Of a DNA stretch of 64,000 bases, positions 35,570 through 44,980 are shown piece after piece. How positions within the stretch are numbered: position 1 is the first letter of the stretch; each line of letters begins with the position of its first letter. Both the position numbers and the translations under genes were made by a program. The notes under the pieces were generated by a model, which saw only the letters and a program-made list of their open reading frames with translations, was not told where the DNA came from and ran no database searches. The DNA lies in assembly GCF_024211275.1 (NCBI RefSeq), contig NZ_JAMLDX010000001.1, forward strand, positions 1-64,000. Direction: 5' to 3'. The DNA is from Sphingomonas tagetis (lineage in GTDB: Bacteria > Pseudomonadota > Alphaproteobacteria > Sphingomonadales > Sphingomonadaceae).

Positions 35570-36725
35570 CCAGCCCGCGCAGGTGATCGTACAATGCCGC
35601 GGTGTTCGCCTCCCAGGTGAACCCGGCGGCCATCGCGCGCACCGTCTCACGCGGCGGCGGCGCGGCGAGCAGTTCCCCGATCGCGGATGCGAACGCGCCC
35701 GCATTGCGCGCCGCCACGCGTCCCGCCTCGGGCGCGGTCACCACTTCGCGCGCGCCCCCGGCATCGGAGATCACCAGCGGCGTCCCGCTCGCCAGCGCCT
35801 CGACCCAGGCATTGGCCAGCCCCTCGGAGGACGACGCCAGCGCCATCACGTCCGCCGCCGCCAGCAACGGCGGCAGTTCGCCATGCGCCACGCTGCCCAG
35901 CAATTTCACCCGGTCGCCCACGCCCAGCCGCGCGATCTGCGCCGCCAGCCGGGGCCGCTCCGGCCCTTCGCCTGCGATGCGCAACTGCACGCCGGGCAGG
36001 GTGGCCATCGCGTCGATGACGATGTCGTGCCCCTTGCGCGGGATCAGCGCGCCGACCGATGCCACCAGCGGTCCTTCGACCCCCAGCGCCGCTTTCGCCG
36101 CGGCCTGATCGCTCGGTGCGAAGCGCGTCAGGTCCACCCCGGTATGATGCACGCGAATCCGTGCCGCCGGCATGCCCAGCGCGACCATGTCCGCCTTCAT
36201 CGCCTGCGACACGCACAGCAATCCGTCGGCGGCTTGCCCGGCGGCAATCACCTGCGGCGCGGTTGCCGGTGCGCTGCCCCAATGATGGATATCCGCCCCG
36301 CGCGCCTTGACCGAGACCGGCACGCCGAAGCGCCGCCCCAGTGCCACTGCCGCAGGTCCGTCGGGGAAGAAGAAACTCGCATCGATCACGTCGAAGGCGA
36401 AGTCGCGTCGGATGCGCGTGAGGAGCGGCGCCAGCCGCCGAGTCAGCCGGTCCGCATGGAACCGCCCGCCAGTGCCCGGCACGTTCAGAAAATGCGGCCG
36501 CCAGGTCTCGACGCCCTTCCAGTGCTCATGCGCCGGCAATCCCGCCAGCGCGCGATACCGCGCCGCACGGCTCAGCGGCCAGGGCGGCAGCCCCAGCGGC
36601 GCGACCAGCTTCAATTCGACGTCGGGATGTGCGGCGAGCCCCAGCGTCTGCCGTTCGACGAACACGCCGAAATTGGGCCGCGATGCATCGGGAAAAAGCG
36701 ACGAAAGGGTGAGCACGCGGAGCAT
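35553..36725 (-). CDS. Glycosyltransferase family 4 protein
   Basis: A 390-residue GT-B glycosyltransferase: N-terminal domain starting LTLSSLFPDASRPNFGVFVE, and a C-terminal donor-binding domain with VASVGALIPRKGHDIVIDAM, LRIAGEGPER and SSSEGLANAWVEALASGTPL, the EX7E-like pattern of GT4. Donor and acceptor cannot be read. It is a lone gene between DUF3089 and two glycine-zipper genes, overlapping the former's 3' end. Confidence 0.9.
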   Translation of the reverse strand: MLRVLTLSSLFPDASRPNFGVFVERQTLGLAAHPDVELKLVAPLGLPPWPLSRAARYRALAGLPAHEHWKGVETWRPHFLNVPGTGGRFHADRLTRRLAPLLTRIRRDFAFDVIDASFFFPDGPAAVALGRRFGVPVSVKARGADIHHWGSAPATAPQVIAAGQAADGLLCVSQAMKADMVALGMPAARIRVHHTGVDLTRFAPSDQAAAKAALGVEGPLVASVGALIPRKGHDIVIDAMATLPGVQLRIAGEGPERPRLAAQIARLGVGDRVKLLGSVAHGELPPLLAAADVMALASSSEGLANAWVEALASGTPLVISDAGGAREVVTAPEAGRVAARNAGAFASAIGELLAAPPPRETVRAMAAGFTWEANTAALYDHLRGLVTARG

Positions 36726-36774
36726 CGCTCCACGCGCTACACCCTTGGCGTTAAAAGCGCACTACGCCCGCCAA

Positions 36775-37143
36775 TTAGCGGCAGCGCACCTCGCCCTGAT
36801 CGACTGACGCGCCGATCGCGGCGCCGCCCGCGGCACCCAATATCGTGCCGAGCGTCTTCGATCCGCCCGGTGCGATGATGCTGCCCAGCACGCCGCCGGC
36901 GATCCCGCCGACGATCAGGCCCGCGGTGCCATCGCCACGGCGGCAATAATAGCGGCCGTCGCGGCCGACATAGACGCGGTCGTCACGCCCCAGCCGGCGT
37001 TCCTCATAGCTGCCGTCGCGATAGTAACGCGGCGCATCCCAATAGTCGTCGCTGGCATAGCCCGGCCGGTCATAGCCATAGCCGGTACAAGCGCCGGTCA
37101 GCGCCAGTGCCGCGGTACTCGCGGCGATCATAAACTTCCTCAT
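36775..37143 (-). CDS. Glycine-zipper lipoprotein (copy 1)
   Basis: A 122-residue protein: lipoprotein signal (MRKFMIAASTAALALTGAC), a Tyr/Arg/Asp-rich middle, the motif RDGRYYCRRGDGTAGLIVGG, and a glycine-zipper segment (GGIAGGVLGSIIAPGG, LGAAGGAAIGAS) that may pack in a membrane. It ends RCR, as does the next gene's product. The two genes are tandem paralogues, 92 bases apart. Role unknown; similar proteins sit in the outer membrane. ATG 37143 is chosen for the signal peptide and a GGAG site upstream. Confidence 0.8.
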   Translation of the reverse strand: MRKFMIAASTAALALTGACTGYGYDRPGYASDDYWDAPRYYRDGSYEERRLGRDDRVYVGRDGRYYCRRGDGTAGLIVGGIAGGVLGSIIAPGGSKTLGTILGAAGGAAIGASVDQGEVRCR

Positions 37144-37235
37144 CGGGCATCTCCTACGGTGCCCCTCGCTCAACTCAAACGATACGGGGCGCGGAAGTTT
37201 CCCCCCGCGCCCCGCTCTTGTTCGTCGCTATCGAT

Positions 37236-37574
37236 TTAGCGGCAGCGGCGACGGCTGCTGCTGCGTTCGATCTCACGGCCAGCCACCGCGCCGGCAGCGG
37301 CGCCAAGCAGCGTGCCGACCGTGCGGTCGCCGCCGGTATCGATCGCGCGGCCCACCAGCGCACCGCCGACTGCACCGACGACCAGACCGGTCGTCCCGTC
37401 GCTGCGGCGGCAATAGCGGCGGCCGTCACGGCCGCGCCACTCGCGATAGCGATAGCGCTTGCCTGACTGCGCCTGGGCTTCGGTCCCGAAGCTGGGTCCG
37501 CCAAGGCTGGGCAGCATCGCCGTTGCAGGAACGGCCAGCGAAGCGGCGCCGAGCGCCATCATCAAGTTACGCAT
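37236..37574 (-). CDS. Glycine-zipper protein (copy 2)
   Basis: A 112-residue paralogue of the neighbouring gene: Sec signal (MRNLMMALGAASLAVPATA), a basic stretch RYRYREWRGRDGRRYCRRSD, then GTTGLVVGAVGGALVGRAID and LLGAAAGAVAGREIE, ending RRCR. Lacks the lipobox of copy 1. The Cys-containing RDGRxYCRRxDGT motif is shared by both copies. The frame is open further upstream, but the signal peptide and spacing favour ATG 37574. Confidence 0.8.
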   Translation of the reverse strand: MRNLMMALGAASLAVPATAMLPSLGGPSFGTEAQAQSGKRYRYREWRGRDGRRYCRRSDGTTGLVVGAVGGALVGRAIDTGGDRTVGTLLGAAAGAVAGREIERSSSRRRCR

Positions 37575-37670
37575 CACGAAAACTCCATTCTCTACCATGA
37601 ACCCTGCGGCAAGAACGAAGCTCGCTAAGACCGGTTTCATGAACGTAACATTTCGTGCAGTTCATCCGCC

Positions 37671-38102
37671 ATGCAGGAAGACGCTCGCGCAATCATCGAC
37701 CGCCTGAACCTCGCGCCGCATCCCGAGGGCGGCTGGTATCGCGAGAGCTGGCGCGCCGCGGCGGGGGAGGGCGCTCGCTCGCGCGGCACCGCGATCCACT
37801 TTCTGCTCGAACAGGGGCAGAGCTCGCACTGGCACCGCGTCGATGCCGACGAATTGTGGCTGTGGCATGCCGGCGCACCGCTCGACCTGCTGATCGCCGA
37901 CGAGAGCGACGCCGACCCCGTGACGATCGCGCTTGGCGGCGATGTGCTGGCTGGCTACACGCCCCAGGCATTGGTGCCCGCGACTCGCTGGCAGGCCGCG
38001 CGGGCGCGGCGCGGCTGGACCCTGGTCAGCTGCCTCGTCGTCCCCGGCTTCGACTTTGCCGGGTTCGAACTGGCCCCGCCGGACTGGCACCCGGGGCGCT
38101 GA
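37671..38102 (+). CDS. Cupin-5 (DUF985) domain protein
   Basis: The 143-residue protein fits the Cupin_5/DUF985 family: LNLAPHPEGGWYRESWR, then TAIHFLLEQGQSSHWHRVDADELWLWHAG as a metal-binding-like cupin motif, and the usual ending RRGWTLVSCLVVPGFDFAGF. The fold is a small beta-barrel that may bind sugar-nucleotide or metal ligands; no precise role known. It starts 96 bases from the divergent glycine-zipper gene and is followed immediately by two DnaA boxes. Confidence 0.88.
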   Translation: MQEDARAIIDRLNLAPHPEGGWYRESWRAAAGEGARSRGTAIHFLLEQGQSSHWHRVDADELWLWHAGAPLDLLIADESDADPVTIALGGDVLAGYTPQALVPATRWQAARARRGWTLVSCLVVPGFDFAGFELAPPDWHPGR

Positions 38103-38112
38103 TCCGTCCACG

Positions 38113-38130
38113 TTATCCACGTTATCCACA
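38113..38130 (+). promoter_or_regulatory. Two adjacent DnaA boxes
   Basis: TTATCCACG (38113-38121) and TTATCCACA (38122-38130) abut directly, eleven bases after the cupin stop codon. The second is the consensus DnaA box and the first differs by one base. They also form part of a 9-base tandem repeat (TCCACGTTA). No AT-rich unwinding region or further boxes follow, so an origin is not claimed. Confidence 0.5.
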
Positions 38131-38199
38131 GGCTGGCGCAAGTCGATTGCGGCTTTGCGCGACTCGGATTCAGTGACAGCATCATGACTGTAAGCGGAT

Positions 38200-38953
38200 G
38201 ACGAGACACCGAGAAATCGGAGTTAAATCAAAAGTTTACAACGGTTCGAAACGCGCAGGTGCCTTCGGGAAACCACACGGATCGGAACGGGGACGCCACC
38301 CCGGGAAACGGCCCGTTTCGCTCGCGAGAGCGAGTGGGGCGGATACGAAACGGAACCGGTGTCCAAACGTCTCTTCCACGCTTCGGCGCGGAACAGGCGG
38401 GCCGTCAGGGCAGCAGCGCGCTTCGGCGCGAGGCAAAGCCGGACGACCGAAACGCGACGGCAAAGCCTTCGGGCGGAAACGGCGCGAGTTGCTCGGGAAG
38501 ATCGGCGCTTCGGCGCAGGTGGGATCGGGCGACGAACACGGTGCGGAGATCTTCGGATCGAGGTGTCGTGGATTGCCGGGACGGCTCGCGCTTCGGCGCA
38601 GGCCAGGTCGGGCAGTCGAACGCAAAGCGTGTGGCGACATGCGCGGCGCGAGGTGATCGGAAGTGAGCAGACCTTCGGGAAAGTTCGGTTGCGATGACCA
38701 CCCAGCGAAGCCGGAACCGCAAGGAACTTGGCGGAGCAAAGGACATCGTGGCGGACGGGGCTTCTTCGGAAGCCCGCCCGCCCGGTGACCGGGGAAGCGG
38801 ACGGTTCGCCGTTTGCCGACCAGGATGTTCAGGTCCGCCACCCTTGCCGGATGCGGGCCGGACATGCCGCCGACAGCAGGCGCGCGCAGCCCCTTGGGGC
38901 AGCGCAGCCGGAAACGAGGCGACACGGGGCTGGCGGAAACGCCGGCCCCTTTT
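38200..38953 (+). ncRNA. Candidate long structured non-coding RNA rich in UUCG hairpins
   Basis: The stretch from about 38103 to 39053 has no convincing protein gene: frames are open on both strands but give Arg/Ser-rich shadows without ribosome-binding sites. On the + strand it encodes a series of stable hairpins with UUCG loops closed by C-G: 38379-38388, 38417-38430, 38465-38474, 38505-38516, 38548-38559, 38588-38599 and 38758-38775 (7-bp stem), plus GNRA hairpins (CTCGC-GAGA-GCGAG at 38321-38334). UUCG is stabilising in this orientation only, which points to a + strand transcript. It ends in a strong intrinsic terminator (38926-38953). The 5' end is not located; 38200 is a guess after the DnaA boxes. 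No similarity to RNase P RNA, tmRNA or 6S RNA could be recognised. Confidence 0.5.
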
Positions 38954-39020
38954 CCTGTGCGCGCTGGCGGAAACGCCGGCCCCTTTTCCTTTGCGCACTC
39001 GCGGAAACGCATCCTCTTTT
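38926..39020 (+). terminator. Tandem intrinsic terminators, three 34-base units
   Basis: Unit 1 (38926-38953) has a 10-bp stem with a GAAA loop followed by TTTT. Unit 2 (38963-38987) repeats GGCGGAAACGCCGGCCCC and TTTT 34 bases later. Unit 3 (around 39001-39020) is decayed: GCGGAAACGC then CTCTTTT. All face the + strand and lie just before tauE, so they end transcription from the 38-kb region. Confidence 0.8.
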
Positions 39021-39053
39021 CCACCGCGCTATATTCTGTCAAGCATAGCGCCG

Positions 39054-39797
39054 ATGCACCTCGACACGCTCCACCTGACGCTCGCCGCCTGCATGTTCCT
39101 CGGCGCGATGCTCTATTCGACCGTCGGCCATGCCGGCGCCTCGGCCTATATCGCGCTGATGGCGCTGTTCGGCGTGCCCGCCGCGACGATGCGGCCGACC
39201 GCTTTGGTGCTCAACCTGATCGTCGCCAGCCTCGGCACCTTCCGCTATGCCCGCGCCGGCCTGTTCCGCTGGCGCACGCTGTGGCCGTTCCTGATCGGTG
39301 CGCTGCCCTTCGCCTTCCTCGGCGGCGCGATCAAGCTGCCGGGCGAGGTCTATCGCCCGATCATGGGCGCGGTGCTGCTCTTCTCCGCCGCACGGATGCT
39401 GTGGCCGCGCGAGCTCAAGGCGCAGACCGACTGGCGCGATCCGCCGATCCCGGCCGGCATCGCGTGGGGCGCCGCAATCGGCCTGCTCGCCGGCCTCACC
39501 GGCACTGGCGGCGGCATCTTCCTCTCGCCCTTGCTGCTGTTCATGGCGTGGTCCGCGCCCAAGCCCGCCTCGGGCGTCACCGCGCTGTTCATCCTCGCCA
39601 ATTCCGCCTCGGGCCTAGCCGGCAATTTCGCTTCGGTCGGCCACCTCCCGCCCGAGCTGCCGATCTACGCCGTCGCCGTGCTGCTCGGCGGCCTCGTCGG
39701 CACCACGCTCGGCATCAGGCTGCCGACGACCTGGATCCTGCGCGCACTCGGCCTCGTGCTGCTGGTCGCCAGCGCCAAGCTGTTCGGGGTGTATTGA
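39054..39797 (+). CDS. TauE/SafE family sulfite/anion exporter-like membrane protein
   Basis: A 247-residue membrane protein with about eight helices in two halves, each with the family pattern (GHAGASAYIALMALFGVP; LTGTGGGIFLSPLLLFMAW). TauE/SafE proteins move sulfite, sulfoacetate or related anions; the substrate here is unknown. The ATG at 39054 is chosen because the first helix follows at once and the upstream sequence is the terminator repeat. Its stop lies 18 bases before the convergent dnaJ stop, with a GC hairpin between them. Confidence 0.88.
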   Translation: MHLDTLHLTLAACMFLGAMLYSTVGHAGASAYIALMALFGVPAATMRPTALVLNLIVASLGTFRYARAGLFRWRTLWPFLIGALPFAFLGGAIKLPGEVYRPIMGAVLLFSAARMLWPRELKAQTDWRDPPIPAGIAWGAAIGLLAGLTGTGGGIFLSPLLLFMAWSAPKPASGVTALFILANSASGLAGNFASVGHLPPELPIYAVAVLLGGLVGTTLGIRLPTTWILRALGLVLLVASAKLFGVY

Positions 39798-39815
39798 GGA
39801 GAGCGGGGAGGGGCC

Positions 39816-40934
39816 TCAGCCCCCCACCGCCTTTTTCAGCTTGTCGAAGAACCCGAACGACACCGGGCATTCGTCGCCGGTCTCGAGTCCACGAAACTCC
39901 TCGAGCAGCTCGCGCTGCTTGGCCGACAGCTTGGTCGGGATCTCGACCTCGATCCGCACCACCAGATCGCCGAAGCCGCGGCCCTGCAGCACCGGCATGC
40001 CGCCGCCGCGCTGGCGCACCTCGCGGCCGCTCTGCGTGCCGGGATTGACGCGGACCGTGTGCAGCTCGCCATCGAGCCCCGGAATCTCGATCTCGCCGCC
40101 CAGCGCCGCCGTCGTGAAGCTGATCGGCGCGCGCGCGTACAGCGTCGTGCCCTCGCGCTCGAAGATCGCGTGCTTGCGGATGTGCAGGAAGATGTAGAGG
40201 TCGCCCGGCGGTGCCCCGCGCGCACCGGCCTCGCCCTGTCCGGTCAGCCGGATACGCGTGCCTTCGTCGACGCCCGGCGGCACGTTGACCGCCAGCGTCA
40301 CCGTCTTGTCGACCCGGCCCTCGCCGCGGCAGTTCTTGCACGGATCGCTGATCGTCTGCCCGGCGCCGTTGCAGCTCGGGCAGGGCCGCTCGACCATGAA
40401 GAAGCCCTGTTGCGCGCGCACCTTGCCGTGCCCGCGACAGGTGCCGCAGGTCTTGGCCATCGTCCCCGGCGAAGCGCCGGTGCCGCCGCACGGCTCGCAC
40501 GGGCCGGACACGTCGATGGTGATGTCGGTCTGCTTGCCGTGAAAGGCGTCTTCCAGCCCGATTTCCATGTCATAGCGCAGGTCCGCGCCGCGCTGCTGGC
40601 GCTGGCCGCCGCGCCCGCCGCCCATGAACTCGCCGAACATCGATTCGAAGATGTCGGAAAAGGCGTCGAAGCCCGGCCCCTGACCGCCGCCGCCACCGCC
40701 GCCATTCTGGAACGCGGCATGGCCGAACCGGTCATAGGCCGCGCGCTTCTGCGGGTCCTTCAGGCAGTCATAGGCCTGGTTGATCGCCTTGAACTTGGCC
40801 TCGTGATCCTTGCACCCGCCATTCTTGTCGGGGTGATATTTGATCGCGAGCTTGCGAAACGCGGATTTGATCGTCGCGTCGTCGGCATTGCGCTCGATTT
40901 CGAGCAATTCGTAAAAGTCGACTTCGGTGGTCAT
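39816..40934 (-). CDS. dnaJ: Chaperone protein DnaJ
   Basis: DnaJ delivers unfolded clients to DnaK and stimulates its ATPase. The 372-residue protein has the J domain with IKYHPDKN, a Gly/Phe-rich region (GGGGGGGQGPGFDAFSDIFE), four zinc-binding CxxCxGxG repeats (CEPCGGTG, CGTCRGHG, CPSCNGAG, CKNCRGEG) and the C-terminal client-binding domains. It lies 67 bases downstream of dnaK on the same strand with a strong hairpin between the two genes. Confidence 0.97.
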   Translation of the reverse strand: MTTEVDFYELLEIERNADDATIKSAFRKLAIKYHPDKNGGCKDHEAKFKAINQAYDCLKDPQKRAAYDRFGHAAFQNGGGGGGGQGPGFDAFSDIFESMFGEFMGGGRGGQRQQRGADLRYDMEIGLEDAFHGKQTDITIDVSGPCEPCGGTGASPGTMAKTCGTCRGHGKVRAQQGFFMVERPCPSCNGAGQTISDPCKNCRGEGRVDKTVTLAVNVPPGVDEGTRIRLTGQGEAGARGAPPGDLYIFLHIRKHAIFEREGTTLYARAPISFTTAALGGEIEIPGLDGELHTVRVNPGTQSGREVRQRGGGMPVLQGRGFGDLVVRIEVEIPTKLSAKQRELLEEFRGLETGDECPVSFGFFDKLKKAVGG

Positions 40935-40955
40935 TCACTCGGCCCCCGCCCTGTG

Positions 40956-40990
40956 CCCGCCGCCATCCCATGCTCTAAGATGGCGGCGGG
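40956..40990 (-). terminator. dnaK-dnaJ intercistronic hairpin
   Basis: A perfect 12-bp inverted repeat (40956-40967 with 40979-40990; GATGGCGGCGGG) around an 11-base loop lies between the dnaK stop and the dnaJ start. No T tract follows in the minus direction, so it is more likely a processing or attenuation hairpin that sets the dnaK:dnaJ ratio than a full terminator. Confidence 0.6.
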
Positions 40991-41001
40991 TGAGCATGCG
41001 C

Positions 41002-42909
<1,908 letters not shown>

Positions 42910-42993
42910 GAGTCCTCTTGTGGCCCCCGTGTGTTAAACCGTTTAAAACCAATGCATTACCACGCCCCGAAAGCAGCAACGCGGCCTGTGCTA

Positions 42994-43027
42994 GGCGGGA
43001 TATAGGTGGGCGTTGCCTTGCCGCAAG
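42994..43027 (-). promoter_or_regulatory. RpoH (sigma-32) type promoter of dnaK
   Basis: On the minus strand CTTG (43027-43024) is followed after 17 bases by CCTATAT (43006-43000), matching the alphaproteobacterial heat-shock pattern CTTG-N17/18-CYTATNT. Predicted transcription starts about 85 bases before the dnaK ATG. Confidence 0.7.
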
Positions 43028-43083
43028 ATCATGGCGCACTTAGGAAATCCGCAAAGTTCCCGAATCGGGAGGGGAGTGACCGA

Positions 43084-43509
43084 ATGCGCAGGGTTTTCGC
43101 CGCGATGCTGATCGCCGCCACGATGACGGCATGCCAGCAGGCCGAACCGGTGGCGAGCGACGCCTGGGTGCGGCTGCCCGCCGTCACCGGCCGCCCCGGT
43201 GCGGCCTATCTGAAGATCCGCGGCGGCGCGGAGGCGACAACCTTGCTCTCGGTCTCGACCCCGGCAGCGATCCGCACCGAAATCCACGAGATGAAGCAGG
43301 AGGGGGGGATGATGACGATGGCCCCGCTCAAGGACGTGGCGATCCCGTCGCGCGCGGACGTCGAACTCAAGCCGGGCGGCAAGCACGTCATGCTCTACGA
43401 CATCGCCCCGACCCTGCGCGCCGGCGCCACCATCCCGCTCAAGCTGTCCTTCGCCGACGGCAAGACCATCGAGGTCACCGCGCAGGTCAAGGCCGCCGGC
43501 GCGGACTAG
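43084..43509 (+). CDS. Periplasmic copper chaperone PCu(A)C family protein
   Basis: The 141-residue protein has a lipoprotein-like signal (MRRVFAAMLIAATMTAC), WVRLPAVTGRPGAAYLKI, and the copper-binding arrangement H-x-M ... M-M ... H-x-M (EIHEMKQEGGMMTM, then KHVMLYD). PCu(A)C proteins deliver Cu(I) to cytochrome oxidase CuA. RBS GGAGGGGAG precedes ATG 43084. The neighbour is divergent dnaK; no oxidase genes are nearby. Confidence 0.88.
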   Translation: MRRVFAAMLIAATMTACQQAEPVASDAWVRLPAVTGRPGAAYLKIRGGAEATTLLSVSTPAAIRTEIHEMKQEGGMMTMAPLKDVAIPSRADVELKPGGKHVMLYDIAPTLRAGATIPLKLSFADGKTIEVTAQVKAAGAD

Positions 43510-43512
43510 CCC

Positions 43513-43656
43513 TTCATTCCTCTCCCGGAGGAGGAGGGGGACCAGCGAAGCTGGTGGAGGGGTAGTCTCCACGGGCGAGATGTTTGGTTGTGCGGCGACC
43601 TACCCCTCCACCACCGCTTCGCGGCGATCCCCCTCCCCCTCCGGGGGAGGAATGGT
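43513..43656. repeat. Intergenic palindromic repeat
   Basis: Arms 43513-43567 and 43600-43656 are imperfect reverse complements rich in CTCCCGGAGG/GGAGGGG and AGCGAAGC/GCTTCGC. It fills most of the 282-base gap between the copper chaperone and PH-domain genes. Same kind of structure as at 15.72 kb, but the sequence is different in detail. Confidence 0.85.
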
Positions 43657-43791
43657 TTAGCCAGTCGCTGCTTCCCGTTCGTGTCGAGCGCAGTCGAGAC
43701 ACCGCGCAAACTGCCCGCACCATATCCCGACGACGCTCGACACGACCGGCGATGTGATGTTCAATCGCGTTCGACGACAGGGGGCAAATAC

Positions 43792-44235
43792 ATGGCACAG
43801 GTGATCGACCGTTTTCGTTCCTCGACCTGGGGCTGGCTGCGCGGCACGCTCGCCGGCTGGGCCACGCTGCTGCTGTGCCTGGTCGGTGTCGGTCTGATCA
43901 TCATCCTGATCAAATGGATCGCCAATCTCGCCACCACCTATGTAGTGACCGAGGACCGGCTGATCCTGCACAAGGGCATTTTCGTGAAGTCGATCGACGA
44001 GATCGAGCTGTACCGCGTCAAGGACGTGCGGATCGATTTCAGCCTGATCAACCAATGGGCCGATATCGGCCACATCACCATCACCTCGTCGGACGAAACC
44101 ACCAAGGATGCGCCGCTGGTAATCCGCGACGTCGATCAGGCCCGCACCCGCCGCGAAAAGCTGCGCGAGCTCGTCAACACCGCCCGCCGCCTGCGCGGGG
44201 TGCGCGAGATCGACATGGTTCACGAGGATATCTGA
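43792..44235 (+). CDS. PH (bPH2-like) domain membrane protein
   Basis: A 147-residue protein with an N-terminal amphipathic stretch, one membrane segment (WATLLLCLVGVGLIIILIKW, about residues 23-42), and a bacterial PH-like domain (YVVTEDRLILHKGIFVKSID, ELYRVKDVRIDFSLINQW, GHITITSSDETTKD). Proteins of this build (DUF304/bPH2) occur in the envelope; function here is unknown. It is followed 76 bases on by a 52-residue small protein. Confidence 0.82.
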   Translation: MAQVIDRFRSSTWGWLRGTLAGWATLLLCLVGVGLIIILIKWIANLATTYVVTEDRLILHKGIFVKSIDEIELYRVKDVRIDFSLINQWADIGHITITSSDETTKDAPLVIRDVDQARTRREKLRELVNTARRLRGVREIDMVHEDI

Positions 44236-44311
44236 GCCTCGCGCCAGCCTACCAAAAATGATTAATTTTATCTAAAACCAATAATTTACCGGCGAATGCT
44301 AACAAGCGCGA

Positions 44312-44470
44312 ATGAAGTCGTTCGCCGTCATGATCTGCATTCTCGTCGCCGGGGACCTTGCGTTGTTCTCCGGCGCGTACACGCAGCAGGCGTGGCATTC
44401 GACGCGCGGCCAGCTCAAATCGATTCAGGTCCTGGCCGACGACGCCACCGGGTCGCTGGTCCGCAGCTAG
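44312..44470 (+). CDS. Small membrane protein, 52 residues
   Basis: An ORF starting ATG 44312 encodes a 52-residue peptide MKSFAVMICILVAGDLALFS..., with one hydrophobic N-terminal segment (signal or membrane anchor) and a polar tail ending ATGSLVRS. No strong ribosome-binding site (AACAAGCG). It fits the gap between the PH-domain gene and the convergent lipoprotein gene, and its codon use follows the GC-rich third-position pattern of real genes here. Function unknown. Confidence 0.6.
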   Translation: MKSFAVMICILVAGDLALFSGAYTQQAWHSTRGQLKSIQVLADDATGSLVRS

Positions 44471-44479
44471 CGGGCGCGC

Positions 44480-44905
44480 CTATTCCCGCTCGCAGTCCAT
44501 CACCTCGGCCCAGCCGCTCTTGCTCTCATAGCTGAGGCGGAATCCTTCCGCGGTCGGTTCCACGCCCTTGAACTTGGCGCCGACGCTTTCGAGAACGCTG
44601 GTGTCGGGCTGCCCGCCGCTCACGCGAACCGTGCCCATGTTGACCAGCATCGATCCGCTGATCTTGTGGCACGAATAGCTGCCGTCGGTGACTGCGCCGC
44701 CCGCGCTGGCGGTTTCCGGCGCAGGTGCCGCTTCGCCGGCGGTGCTCGGCGCGGGTCCCGCATCGTCACCCGCCGCGGCCGTCGGCGCCGCCGCAGCGCT
44801 GTCATTGGCCGCAGCCGTCTCCGGTTCCGAAGAACATGCGCCCGTCAACAGCATCGCCCCACCTGCGACGATCGCCGCCCATCCGCTCGAAATCTTCATC
44901 GCCAT
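44480..44905 (-). CDS. Hypothetical lipoprotein
   Basis: A 141-residue protein (139 from the second Met) with signal WAAIVAGGAMLLTGAC (lipobox LTGAC), a long Ala/Pro/Thr-rich linker (about residues 27-70), and a small C-terminal domain (GSYSCHKISGSMLVNMGTVR, ending EVMDCERE) with two cysteines that may pair. No function recognised. It is convergent with the 52-residue gene (nine bases). Confidence 0.72.
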   Translation of the reverse strand: MAMKISSGWAAIVAGGAMLLTGACSSEPETAAANDSAAAAPTAAAGDDAGPAPSTAGEAAPAPETASAGGAVTDGSYSCHKISGSMLVNMGTVRVSGGQPDTSVLESVGAKFKGVEPTAEGFRLSYESKSGWAEVMDCERE

Positions 44906-44980
44906 CCGCCCCTTTTGCGTTGTCGTCCGGCGATGTTGATCGCTGCGAGCGCCCCGATCAACTGACGATTTTACAAGGTG

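Noticed and set aside
38113..38130. Chromosomal replication origin
   Set aside because: Only two DnaA boxes, no AT-rich unwinding stretch, no dnaA/hemE/parAB neighbours.
38200..38953. RNase P RNA, tmRNA or 6S RNA
   Set aside because: The conserved GAGGAAAGTCC / ACAGAAA signatures of RNase P, a tmRNA tag frame and the central 6S bubble were not found.
38236..39042. 268-codon open frame on the minus strand and several + strand frames in the 38-kb region
   Set aside because: Composition is Arg/Pro/Ser-rich without hydrophobic core or RBS, all frames are equally open, and the hairpins and terminator support an RNA.
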